This document shows, piece after piece, positions 27,278 to 35,527 of a stretch of DNA of 64,000 nt. This stretch comes from Mesorhizobium terrae (GTDB lineage: Bacteria > Pseudomonadota > Alphaproteobacteria > Rhizobiales > Rhizobiaceae): NCBI RefSeq assembly GCF_008727715.1, contig NZ_CP044218.1, positions 434,001 through 498,000 on the forward strand. Reading direction: 5' to 3'. How positions within the stretch are numbered: position 1 is the first letter of the stretch; each line of letters starts with the position of its first letter. The translations under genes and the position numbers were made by a program. The notes below the pieces were generated by a model. The model saw nothing but the letters and a program-made list of their open reading frames with translations. It searched no databases and had not been told where the DNA came from.

Positions 27278-28534
27278 ATGAATGCACCGTTCAGCGGCAA
27301 GCTGGCCATTCTCGGCATGGGCTACATAGGATTGCCGACAGCCGTGGCACTGGCGACGCGCGGCATCGAGGTGATCGGCGTCGATGTCAATCGCGACATC
27401 GTGGCGGCCGTATCGCGCGGCGAGGTGCCGTTCGTCGAACCTGATCTGGCAATCAGCGTCAGCGGCGCGGTGGCGATGGGCAGGCTGACCGCGACGACCG
27501 AAACCCCGGAAGCCGATGCCTACATCATTGCAGTTCCAACACCTTTCAACGGCGATCATACGGCCGATCTTTCCTTCGTACAGGCAGCTGTCGAACAGGT
27601 CGCGCCGAAGCTGCGACCCGGCAACATCGTCGTTTTGGAATCCACGTCGCCCCCCGGCACCACCCAAAAGCTGGCGGAGTGGATTTCCGCGCAGCGGCCG
27701 GACCTGAGGATGCCGGACGACAGCGAGCCGAACGCCGACATATTCATTGCCCATTGCCCGGAGCGCGTGCTGCCCGGCCGGATCATGATCGAGATTATCA
27801 CCAATGACCGCGTCGTCGGCGGTCTGACACCGCGCTGCGCCGAGCGCGCGGCCTCAATCTACCGTGTCTTCGCCCAGGGCGAGATATTGCTCACCGACGC
27901 TGCCAGCGCCGAAATGGCCAAGCTGGTCGAAAACGCCTATCGCGACGTCAACATCGCGTTTGCCAACGAACTTTCGCTCATCGCCGAGTCGCTGCATATC
28001 GACATCTGGGAGGTTATCAGGCTGGCGAACCGGCATCCACGTGTCAAAATCCTAAGCCCGGGCCCCGGTGTCGGAGGTCACTGCATTCCGGTCGACCCCT
28101 GGTTCATCGTATCGGCCGCACCGCTGCTGTCGACATTGATCCGCACCGCCCGCGAGGTCAACGATCGCCGGCCGCATCACGTCGCGGAGCAGGTCGTGGC
28201 CAAGGCACAACGCTTCCGTTCGCCAACGATCGCCTGCCTCGGGCTGACCTTCAAGGCGAATGTCGACGACATCCGGGAAAGCCCGGCCATCGAGGTTGTG
28301 GGGCTGATCGCTGCCGCCCTGCCGGAGGTCGATATCCTGGTTTGCGATCCTTATGTCGACCACGTTCCAGCAGCGTTGTCGGGCTACGCCAATGTGAGGC
28401 TGGAAAATGCCCATGCGGCGGTAGAGCGCGCCGACATCGTTGTTCTGCTCGTCGAGCACGAGCCGTTCAAGGCGATGCGCCACACCCGCCTAGGCGGCAA
28501 AGTCGCCTATGATACGCGTGGCGTCTGGCGCTGA
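27278..28534 (+). CDS. wecC: UDP-N-acetyl-D-mannosamine dehydrogenase (WecC)
   Basis: A 418-residue UDP-sugar dehydrogenase oxidising UDP-ManNAc to UDP-ManNAcA with NAD. It has the Rossmann motif ILGMGYIGLPTA (11-22), AVPTPFNGDH, LESTSPPGTTQKLAEW, AHCPERVLPGRIMIEII, ENAYRDVNIAFANELSLI and the active-site GVGGHCIPVDPWF (Cys269). These match E. coli WecC very closely, better than UDP-glucose dehydrogenase. The start at 27278 (MNAPFSGKL) aligns with WecC; the frame is open upstream, and a TTG at 27197 overlapping the wecG stop is an alternative. It overlaps the convergent wecB by 45 bp. Confidence 0.94.
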   Translation: MNAPFSGKLAILGMGYIGLPTAVALATRGIEVIGVDVNRDIVAAVSRGEVPFVEPDLAISVSGAVAMGRLTATTETPEADAYIIAVPTPFNGDHTADLSFVQAAVEQVAPKLRPGNIVVLESTSPPGTTQKLAEWISAQRPDLRMPDDSEPNADIFIAHCPERVLPGRIMIEIITNDRVVGGLTPRCAERAASIYRVFAQGEILLTDAASAEMAKLVENAYRDVNIAFANELSLIAESLHIDIWEVIRLANRHPRVKILSPGPGVGGHCIPVDPWFIVSAAPLLSTLIRTAREVNDRRPHHVAEQVVAKAQRFRSPTIACLGLTFKANVDDIRESPAIEVVGLIAAALPEVDILVCDPYVDHVPAALSGYANVRLENAHAAVERADIVVLLVEHEPFKAMRHTRLGGKVAYDTRGVWR

Positions 28535-29692
28535 GTTGCGGTCGCGCACCGAACGCCAGCAATCGAACTCGGCGGCCAGTTCTCCCAGACCGAAGAAGTG
28601 CTCGATGGCGCGTACCGCGCGCCATGCAGCACGGCCGTCGCCGTAGGGGTTAACCGCCCGCGCCATCGCGTCATAGGCGACGGCATCGACAAGCAGTCGG
28701 GTCGTGTCCCTGACGATCCGCTCGTCGTCGGTTCCCACAAGCCTGACGGTGCCGGCGGTCACCGCCTCGGGACGTTCTGTGGTGTCGCGAAGCACAAGCA
28801 CCGGCTTTCCGAAAGTGGGCGCCTCCTCCTGCACGCCTCCGCTGTCGGTCAGCACCAGCGCGCAGTCATGCATCGAGCGCACGAAATCGCTGTAATCGAG
28901 CGGCGCGGTGATCAGCACATTGTCGTGCCCCGCCAAAGGCGGCAACAACACGTCGCGCACGGCCGGGTTTAGATGTGCGGGCAGAAGAAAGACCGTGTCC
29001 GGGAAGGCCTTGGCCAGACGCGCTATCGCGCAAGCCGCCCGGGCCATCGGCTCGCCCCAGGATTCGCGTCGGTGCATGGTCACCAGCACGCTGCGCCGCC
29101 CGCAAATCCTCAAGATATCCGGATTTCTGACGGGAATGTTTCGTCCGACGACATCCAGCAAGGCATCAATCACCGAATTGCCGGTGACGGTGATGGCATC
29201 CTCGTCGACGCCGTCATGCAATAGGTTTGCCTTGGAGCTTGGGGTGGGTGCCAGATGGATCGCTGCGAGCCTTGTCGTCAGCCGACGGTTCGCCTCTTCG
29301 GGGAATGGATTGTAGAGATTGCCGGTTCGCAGTCCCGCCTCCAGATGCACCACCGGAACCTGCCGGTAGAACGCCGCGAGTGCAGCCGCGAAACAGGTCG
29401 TCGTATCGCCCTGCACCAGGACCGCGTCGGGTTCTTCCTGAGCGATGATATCGGAAACGCCACCGAGGACGCGGCTGGTGACGTCCTCCAGGCGCTGTCG
29501 TTGGGTGATGATGTTGAGATCGTAAGCCGGCTCCACTCCGAACAGGGCATTCACTTGATCCAGCATCGCCCGGTGCTGTCCCGTCACCGCCACCACGGCC
29601 TGAAGATGGTCGGAGCGGTCGATCTCGGCAACGAGCGGCGCCATCTTGATGGCTTCGGGACGGGTGCCGTAGACGATGAGTATCTTGCGCAT
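28490..29692 (-). CDS. wecB: UDP-N-acetylglucosamine 2-epimerase, non-hydrolysing (WecB/MnaA)
   Basis: A 400-residue enzyme interconverting UDP-GlcNAc and UDP-ManNAc. Signature segments are YGTRPEAIKMAPL (9-16 for GTRPEAIK), VQGDTTT (D96), HLEAGLRTGN (E118), NPFPEEANRR (E132), HRRESWGEP (H207) and LTDSGGVQEEAP. ATG 29692 has AAAAGGAG upstream. It is encoded opposite to wecC and convergent with it, so the two pathway enzymes are transcribed separately despite adjacency. It is the closest match to WecB; the more divergent WbpI type is less likely. Confidence 0.95.
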   Translation of the reverse strand: MRKILIVYGTRPEAIKMAPLVAEIDRSDHLQAVVAVTGQHRAMLDQVNALFGVEPAYDLNIITQRQRLEDVTSRVLGGVSDIIAQEEPDAVLVQGDTTTCFAAALAAFYRQVPVVHLEAGLRTGNLYNPFPEEANRRLTTRLAAIHLAPTPSSKANLLHDGVDEDAITVTGNSVIDALLDVVGRNIPVRNPDILRICGRRSVLVTMHRRESWGEPMARAACAIARLAKAFPDTVFLLPAHLNPAVRDVLLPPLAGHDNVLITAPLDYSDFVRSMHDCALVLTDSGGVQEEAPTFGKPVLVLRDTTERPEAVTAGTVRLVGTDDERIVRDTTRLLVDAVAYDAMARAVNPYGDGRAAWRAVRAIEHFFGLGELAAEFDCWRSVRDRNSAPDATRIIGDFAA

Positions 29693-29742
29693 GCCGAACT
29701 CCTTTTTGAGGCCACCGCCAGCCAGCGCTTACGACTCCGGCC

Positions 29743-30681
29743 TTACAGGCCAGCGGGCATGGCCGAGGCGGTTGGGAACGGGGTCTTGCGGTCGACGAGG
29801 ACCTGCCGGATCAGATCCGCATCGACCGTCGCGCGGTCGTCCGCAAAGGCGTAGACAAGCGCGTAGTCGCAGATCTGGTTGATGACGCGGGGCAGCCCGC
29901 GACTGACCGAATAGACGAGGTCGCAAGCCGCCGGCGAAAATATCTGGCGGTCGGCGCCTGCCACCCTCAGCCGGTGGGCGACATATTGCTCCACCGCTTC
30001 GGCGGGCATCCCTGTGAGATGGAAGCGCGCCGAAACCCGTTGCGCGAACTGCAGCATCGACGGGCGGTCGATGGTACGATTGAGCTCGGGTTGACCGGTC
30101 AGCACGATCTGCAGCAGCTCGTCGCTTTCGTCGTTCAGATTGGACAGGCAGCGCAGCTCCTCCAGCATCTTCACCGAGAGGTTCTGTGCCTCGTCGATGA
30201 TCAGAACGGTGTGGCGCCCCCTGGCCTTCTCGCCGCGCAGCAGCATCTCGAAATGCGAAAACCGCTGGACATGGGGAATCCGCCCCTCGAGAGGCTCCTG
30301 TAACGACAAAAGCGCCCAGTGAAGCAGGCTTCCCCGCCCTGCGATCGCATTGGAGACCAGACCGATGCGCAGGTTGGTGCCGGCCGTATTCAGCAGATGG
30401 CGCACGAGGGTGGTCTTTCCCGCGCCGATCTCGCCGGTGATCATGATGATCGGCGCGAAGGTCGCCAGCCCATATTCCAGCATGGCATAGGCGCGGGCGT
30501 GAACCGCCGACCAGAAGACAAAATTCGGGTCGGGCAACAGGCTGAACGGCCTTCCGTTCAGGCCGAAATGCCTGGAATAGATCGGAAACCGGCCATTGTC
30601 CGGCGGTTCACCGCCATCGTCGCAAAATGGGCCGCCCCTGGTTACGGACGATTGTGGTGCGAAGGCTTGCGGATCGTGCAA
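29743..30681 (-). CDS. ExeA-like AAA ATPase of polysaccharide export loci
   Basis: A 312-residue P-loop ATPase. Residues 38-60 (HFGLNGRPFSLLPDPNFVFWS) match the N-terminus of the ExeA/PEP-CTERM-locus ATPase subfamily. Walker A is GEIGAGKTT (83-91), Walker B LIIDEAQN (160-167), and a sensor-like LTGQPELN follows. The start is TTG at 30681, with GGAG eight bases upstream and only 15 bp after the kinase stop; the next ATG would remove conserved residues. It lies with a tyrosine kinase and a chain-length co-polymerase, a grouping usual in exosortase-associated polysaccharide loci, but no exosortase gene is visible here. Confidence 0.85.
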   Translation of the reverse strand: MHDPQAFAPQSSVTRGGPFCDDGGEPPDNGRFPIYSRHFGLNGRPFSLLPDPNFVFWSAVHARAYAMLEYGLATFAPIIMITGEIGAGKTTLVRHLLNTAGTNLRIGLVSNAIAGRGSLLHWALLSLQEPLEGRIPHVQRFSHFEMLLRGEKARGRHTVLIIDEAQNLSVKMLEELRCLSNLNDESDELLQIVLTGQPELNRTIDRPSMLQFAQRVSARFHLTGMPAEAVEQYVAHRLRVAGADRQIFSPAACDLVYSVSRGLPRVINQICDYALVYAFADDRATVDADLIRQVLVDRKTPFPTASAMPAGL

Positions 30682-30696
30682 CGGCGTAGCTCCGCG

Positions 30697-31584
30697 TCAA
30701 TAACCGTATTTTTCGGGTGCATAACGGCATTTGTTGAGGACGACGCCGAGCAGATTGGTCTTCTGCGACAGCTCGCGCTCGCACAGGTCGACCTCAGCCC
30801 GCGTCGTCTGCTCCGCGGCAACGACCAGGATGGCGCAATCCACATTCGGTAGGAATGCCGCGACGTCGTCATTGGCGAGCATCGGCGGCAGGTCGAAGAT
30901 GACGACATCGGGCGCCAACTTCGGCTTCAGGCTTCTCACGGCCCGTGTGGCTCCGGGGCTTTGCAGCAATTCGGCCGCCAGGGTGACGGGCCGCCCGTTG
31001 GGCGCTATGGCGATGTTTTCGCCATAGCGCCGAAACGCTTGTTCGGCGCCAATGCGCTCGGCAAGAAAATCCTCGAGCGGGGGAGCGTCGCGGACCCCGA
31101 GCAACGCGCCGATCTGCGGGCGATGCAGGTCGAGGTCGACGAGAAGGGTGCGGCAATCCTTCTGGTTGGCGAGGCTGAACGCCAGATTCAGGCTGACCAG
31201 CGTCTTGCCGCATTGCGGTGTGGGCGAGGTGATGAGGACGGTGTCCCATTTGTTCTGGCGCAGAAGCTGGAGAACCTTCGTGCGCAGCATGTCGAACGCA
31301 ACATAGGCCGGGTCCGACCGCGTGGTGGTGACGATGCGGTTGCGGTTTAGCTGACGGGCATCCGGCTCACAAATCGGCAGAGTGGACCAGAGCGATGTCG
31401 GGAACCGGTCGCGTGGGGGCAGTGGCGCTACCTTCTCGGCGACGGGCACGGAACCGAATTCTTCGCTGGCGGGTGCCGGGCCGAATTCTTCGCGAGCCTT
31501 GCGCAAGGCCGTCTGAATCCGCCCAACGCCACCGTCGGACTGCGCATGTTCGGGAAAAGCCGGGATGATGGTTTCCTGTTTCAT
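30697..31584 (-). CDS. CpsD/Wzc-type cytoplasmic tyrosine kinase (BY-kinase)
   Basis: A 295-residue MinD-like ATPase: Walker A region TSPTPQCGKTLVSLNLA (GKT 126-128), Walker A' LLVDLDLHRPQIG (D150, D152) and Walker B VVIFDLPPM (D231). A C-terminal Tyr cluster ends the protein (Y288, Y293, Y295), the usual autophosphorylation tail. The residues before GKT (Q-C instead of the common G-[ED]) are unusual but the rest of the site is intact. ATG 31584 was chosen; GTG 31590 is six bases upstream. It follows the GumC-like gene by a few bases and probably forms the kinase half of a split Wzc. Confidence 0.9.
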   Translation of the reverse strand: MKQETIIPAFPEHAQSDGGVGRIQTALRKAREEFGPAPASEEFGSVPVAEKVAPLPPRDRFPTSLWSTLPICEPDARQLNRNRIVTTTRSDPAYVAFDMLRTKVLQLLRQNKWDTVLITSPTPQCGKTLVSLNLAFSLANQKDCRTLLVDLDLHRPQIGALLGVRDAPPLEDFLAERIGAEQAFRRYGENIAIAPNGRPVTLAAELLQSPGATRAVRSLKPKLAPDVVIFDLPPMLANDDVAAFLPNVDCAILVVAAEQTTRAEVDLCERELSQKTNLLGVVLNKCRYAPEKYGY

Positions 31585-31591
31585 GGTCACG

Positions 31592-33133
31592 TCACACCGC
31601 CCGCCGCGTGAATGGGTTGCCCAAGCCGGTTCGGCGCAGCCATGAAGAGGCCGACGTCTGGATCAATCCGGCCAGGCGCATCATCTGTGTGAAGCCCGGA
31701 AGCTGGTTCCAGATCTCGCTCGGCCCTTCATTGTCGCGGGGGATGTAGGCGATCGTCGCCAGCGGCTGGGTTTGCAGCAACTCGGCCAGCTCGTTCGGCC
31801 GGCGGATGGTCTTGTTCAGCAATTCGAGCAGGACGACTAGACCGAGACCGGCGCCGATGCCCGCAGCCAGCCCGACGCCCGCGATGCGGCGACGGTTCGG
31901 TTGGAAGGCTTTCTCCGGCACGACGGCCGGCTCGATCATCGACAGGCGTCCGCCCTTGGAACGGATTTCGATCTGCTCGCCGGTCGAGGCCTGCGCCAGC
32001 ATCGCGGTGGCGGTATTATACTGTTCCTGGATATTGGCGCGGTTGCGGTTGAGCGAGTTCAGCGTCGTCTCGTTGGCCGGCGTCGCCGCGATGGACTTCG
32101 CCAGATCCGCGAGGTTTTTGGTGATCGAAGCCTTTTCCTGGGTGATGAAACGCAGCCGCTCGTCGATGTCCGACAGCTGGACATCCAGTTCGGTCGGCCC
32201 GGCCTTGCCGCCAGCGGCATTGGCAGCCTGAGCGTCTTTCAGGCTCTTTTGCACCGCTGCGATGCGGGCGCGCAGCGCAACGACGTTGGGACTGTTTTCC
32301 GCGAAGACGGTGAGCTGATCGGCCAGAGCCCTGTTCATGTCCTGCAGCATCTGTTCTTCGGGGCTGAGGGGACCCGCGCTGGCAACACGGCCGGTGTTGG
32401 CGAACAGCGAGACGAGATTGTCGCGCCGGCTGTGCAGCGCCGCCTCGTCACGCTCCAGCTGCGCGAGCCTTTCCTGCTGCGCACCCTGCTGGCTGCGCCT
32501 GAAATCGAGGCTGTCGGGCAATGCATCCTTGTTGGCGTTCTTGAACTTGAGGATGTCAGCCTCGATGCGGGTCAACTCGACGCCCAGCCTTTTGTTTTCC
32601 TGATCGAAGAACTGCATGGTGTCGCTGGCCCGTCCGGTGCGCATGCTGAGGTTCTTGCTCAGCATCGTCTCGACCAGATCGTTGGCGACCTTTGCCGCGA
32701 GATCGGGATCCTTCGCGTCGAAGGAAATGCTGAAGACTGTCGTGTTCTGAGGATCCCTGGTCGTGCTCAGCTCGACCGGCTCAAAATGGATGCGGTCGCG
32801 CATGTCGTCGGCCATTTCGAGCCCTGTGAGCCCTTCACCCTTGTTGGGGTAAACGTTCTGACGCTGGGCGAGCGCAACGAGATTATCCTGCGTGACGATT
32901 TCCTGCTCGATGAGCGCGAACTGGTCGGCAGCGCTGATCGGTACTGTCGTGCGCGCCATCTCGGCGGGAATTTGCGGGGCCTCGACGAGTATCTTGGCAC
33001 TGGCGCGATAGAGCGGCGGCAACAGCAATGCCAAGACGATGCCGCCGATCGTAAAGGCGGCAACAATCCCCACCAGGTAAGGCAACCGCCTGAGGAGAAT
33101 GGAGAGATAAAAACGGATGTCCAGGTCGTCCAT
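31592..33133 (-). CDS. Wzz/GumC-type polysaccharide co-polymerase (chain-length determinant)
   Basis: A 513-residue inner-membrane protein with a membrane span at about 18-38 (LVGIVAAFTIGGIVLALLLP) followed by the Wzz signature YRASAKILVEAP. A long periplasmic coiled-coil region (about 180-390) and a second membrane span (about 428-450, VGLAAGIGAGLGLVVLLELL) with the short cytoplasmic tail LNKTIRRPNELAELL come next. There is no kinase domain; the kinase is the next gene, so Wzc function is split. It controls chain length and couples polymerisation to the ExoF-like exporter. Confidence 0.92.
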   Translation of the reverse strand: MDDLDIRFYLSILLRRLPYLVGIVAAFTIGGIVLALLLPPLYRASAKILVEAPQIPAEMARTTVPISAADQFALIEQEIVTQDNLVALAQRQNVYPNKGEGLTGLEMADDMRDRIHFEPVELSTTRDPQNTTVFSISFDAKDPDLAAKVANDLVETMLSKNLSMRTGRASDTMQFFDQENKRLGVELTRIEADILKFKNANKDALPDSLDFRRSQQGAQQERLAQLERDEAALHSRRDNLVSLFANTGRVASAGPLSPEEQMLQDMNRALADQLTVFAENSPNVVALRARIAAVQKSLKDAQAANAAGGKAGPTELDVQLSDIDERLRFITQEKASITKNLADLAKSIAATPANETTLNSLNRNRANIQEQYNTATAMLAQASTGEQIEIRSKGGRLSMIEPAVVPEKAFQPNRRRIAGVGLAAGIGAGLGLVVLLELLNKTIRRPNELAELLQTQPLATIAYIPRDNEGPSEIWNQLPGFTQMMRLAGLIQTSASSWLRRTGLGNPFTRRAV

Positions 33134-33268
33134 CGCGAGGTCGCTCGGCCCGATGTGTATCCGGCCATATTCGAGGACCGGCAGGCCCGGCGATAGACAG
33201 CCTATAGGTGCTGTCCCGCCGGTGTGTGGCGTTGCTGGCGTTCATCCTTTTTGCGGGGCGCATCCCCC

Positions 33269-33676
33269 CTACGCATTACGGTCGCCTTCGACGGGACCTC
33301 TGGTCTCGCCATCTCGGCCTGAGCGCGAGGAGATTTCGATGTTGTGGGTGCGCGCGAACTGTATGGTTTCCACGCGAAGACCTTCGATGAAGGCTATTTC
33401 ATCCTGCAGGAACAATATCCGCTGCATGGCTTGCGTCATCGCATTGGTCAGGTCGTCGACCTTGCCGGAAATGGCCTTGCCACCTTCATTTTCAAGCGCC
33501 TGCATCGAAAAGGCAGCGCGCTCCGCCGCCTGTCGATATCGTACCTGCAGACCCTTGCGCTCGCGGTCGATCTTCGTGCCAACGACTTTCAGTGTGTCCA
33601 CCAGCTGGCGCAAAAGCGCGGCGTCGTTTTCGCGATCGCGTACGTGGTTTCGAACCCCGAAACTGAACAACGCCAT
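33269..33676 (-). CDS. Small helical protein of unknown function in exopolysaccharide locus
   Basis: A 135-residue protein, highly charged and predicted largely helical, with possible coiled coils (RENDAALLRQLVDTLKVVGTKIDRERKGLQ and KVDDLTNAMTQAMQRILFLQDEIAFIEGL). No signal peptide, membrane span or known domain is recognised. It is probably real because the ATG at 33676 is preceded by a strong AAGGAGG site and it lies in the same orientation between the GMC oxidoreductase and the GumC-like gene. It may be an accessory factor of the export machinery, but nothing in the sequence shows its role. Confidence 0.72.
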   Translation of the reverse strand: MALFSFGVRNHVRDRENDAALLRQLVDTLKVVGTKIDRERKGLQVRYRQAAERAAFSMQALENEGGKAISGKVDDLTNAMTQAMQRILFLQDEIAFIEGLRVETIQFARTHNIEISSRSGRDGETRGPVEGDRNA

Positions 33677-33753
33677 TGGTCCCTTCTCCTCCTTAGACTG
33701 TGGCCGCGGCCCGGTCCGCTACTACGGACTCGACTGCCCCACATCGCGCCCGA

Positions 33754-35394
33754 TCAGATCGGAACGGTTCGCATCGACGGCCTCTTTGCGACGACGCCGG
33801 CGACTTGCGAGCTGAGCCTGCGCAGATAGGAATCGCCCAGCCACAGAGCCAGTTTCATGATCGTGAAGGTCGGGTTGGCGCTGCCCGCCGTCGGAAACAC
33901 CGACGCGCTGAGCGCGGCCACATTGGGCACTTCGTGACACCACAAATCAGGGTCGACAACAGAATCCTCAACCACCGTACCCATTCTGGTCGAGCCGGAC
34001 GGATGCGCGCACGCTTCGGCCCGGTCGATGATTTGCGCCGCTCCCTCTCCTCGCGCCACCAACCAGGTCAACGGGCATATCCGGTCGAAACCGGCCTGGG
34101 TCCAGTACGCGCCGATGCGCGCGACACAGGATTGGAAAGTTTGCTCTTCCGTTTCCGTTGGTCCCCATTCGAACAGCGCCTTGGGCATGCCGAAGCGGTC
34201 GCGCTTCTCGGCAAGGCTGATGCGGTTGGCCCGGTGCGGCAATTGCTCGACACAGACCAGCAGCCGCAAGTCAACGGAAGCGGGAATGTAGAGCTGGTTG
34301 CGCATGATGCGCCACCAGGCGGCACGCGATACAAGGCCGAGGTTCCTGGACACGCGCCATATGTCGCCGGGATCGACGCGCCCCCGCTGCAATCCCTGCG
34401 CCAGACGCTTGATGTCGGCCAGTGGGCTTTCGGCGATGTCCATGGCGACATAGGCAAAGGCACTGGCGACCGCATCGTCATGCTGTGCTGATTTCGACAG
34501 TTCCAGATGCAGGTCTCGGCGCACGGAATTGACGAAGCGGTAGCCGAAAAGCCGGTTGGTGGCCGACGGATCACCGCGGCCGATCGTGGCGACTTCCGCC
34601 TTGAGATGATCCTGGAAATAGCGGCCGAGCACCCGGCAACGGCGGAAGGCATGTCCTTCCGAAATCCGATCCAGCAGCAAAAGCAGCCGCGTCGTTTCGA
34701 TGGTGCCGGCGGCGATGACGAAATCGTTCGCGCGAACCGTAAGTGTCTTACCACCCAGGCTTCGAGCAGTGATGGCACTCAAGCACCCCGCGGCCCTATC
34801 CAGCTCGAAATCGCAGACGGTCGCGCCCAGCCAGATTTCCACTCCCGGCAGGTTTCTCAGGTCGTCGGCTAGCACCGTTGCGATGTTACATTGCTTGAAG
34901 GTCGGACACTTCGCCCAGCGCGGCGTCAAGGTCGTGTCGAAAGCGGGAAACATGGCTACGTCCGGCCGGTCGCCCGAAATATGCTCGTAGGAATCATGTC
35001 CCGTACCAAACAGGCTCTCGATCTCATGATGATATGCCTCGAGCTCGCCGAGCTGCAACGGCCATCGGGATTGCGAAATATAGGGGCGTGCACTGCTTTC
35101 GTGCGCGCTGATCGGGATCATCCGCCCGCCCCAACGGGTTGAGGAGCCGCCAAGACCGCGATAGCGCCCGGTCAAGGCCCGCGTATAGCGCGTAGCCGGG
35201 TCCTCGATTTCGTTCAGGCGATGGATTTCGTCATCAAAGCCTTCGATGCCGCTCTCGACGACAACGACCTTCCGCCCGCCTTGGGCGAGCCGGCGTGCAA
35301 ACAGGAGTCCGCCAATGCCGGCACCGATCACGCATATCTGCGCGTCAATAAACCTCGAGCTTTCTTCGATTTCATCTAGTAATATCTTTGCCAT
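33754..35394 (-). CDS. GMC-type FAD-dependent oxidoreductase
   Basis: A 546-residue flavoprotein: N-terminal FAD-binding CVIGAGIGGLLFARRL (G24-G29), VVVESG, GLGGSSTRWGGRMIP, and a C-terminal GMC_oxred_C region with CAHPSGSTRMG (about 463) and the FAD-contact segment ASVFPTAGSANPTFTIMKLALWLGD. No signal peptide is seen. Similar proteins oxidise alcohols or sugars. In this cluster, next to glycosyltransferases and export genes, oxidation of a lipid- or nucleotide-linked sugar is possible but unproven. It is divergent from the GT2 at 35528 over an AT-rich gap; its ribosome-binding site is weak. Confidence 0.87.
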   Translation of the reverse strand: MAKILLDEIEESSRFIDAQICVIGAGIGGLLFARRLAQGGRKVVVVESGIEGFDDEIHRLNEIEDPATRYTRALTGRYRGLGGSSTRWGGRMIPISAHESSARPYISQSRWPLQLGELEAYHHEIESLFGTGHDSYEHISGDRPDVAMFPAFDTTLTPRWAKCPTFKQCNIATVLADDLRNLPGVEIWLGATVCDFELDRAAGCLSAITARSLGGKTLTVRANDFVIAAGTIETTRLLLLLDRISEGHAFRRCRVLGRYFQDHLKAEVATIGRGDPSATNRLFGYRFVNSVRRDLHLELSKSAQHDDAVASAFAYVAMDIAESPLADIKRLAQGLQRGRVDPGDIWRVSRNLGLVSRAAWWRIMRNQLYIPASVDLRLLVCVEQLPHRANRISLAEKRDRFGMPKALFEWGPTETEEQTFQSCVARIGAYWTQAGFDRICPLTWLVARGEGAAQIIDRAEACAHPSGSTRMGTVVEDSVVDPDLWCHEVPNVAALSASVFPTAGSANPTFTIMKLALWLGDSYLRRLSSQVAGVVAKRPSMRTVPI

Positions 35395-35474
35395 ATCTAA
35401 CTTCTTTTCTTATAAATACGATTGCTTACTTTAATGTTTTTCTTTAAAACTGTAAATATATCCAATATTAATTA

Positions 35475-35504
35475 TTGACTTTACAATTTATACGTGCCTT
35501 ACTT
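35475..35504 (+). promoter_or_regulatory. Putative sigma70-type promoter for the GT2 gene
   Basis: TTGACT (35475-35480) and TTACTT (35499-35504) with an 18-bp spacer, in a strongly AT-rich 133-bp divergent gap, about 24 bp before the start codon of the glycosyltransferase. The -35 box is good and the -10 box weak, so this is tentative. Confidence 0.3.
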
Positions 35505-35527
35505 ATCGGCAATCGACAGGAGAGCAT

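Noticed and set aside
28490..29692. WbpI-type UDP-GlcNAc3NAcA 2-epimerase instead of WecB, which would complete a WbpABEDI pathway
   Set aside because: The motifs match WecB/MnaA closely, and the neighbouring dehydrogenase and transferase are WecC- and WecG-like, so ManNAcA is the simpler reading.
31901..33196. Plus-strand frame of 431 codons
   Set aside because: Antisense to the GumC-like gene, without recognisable family features.
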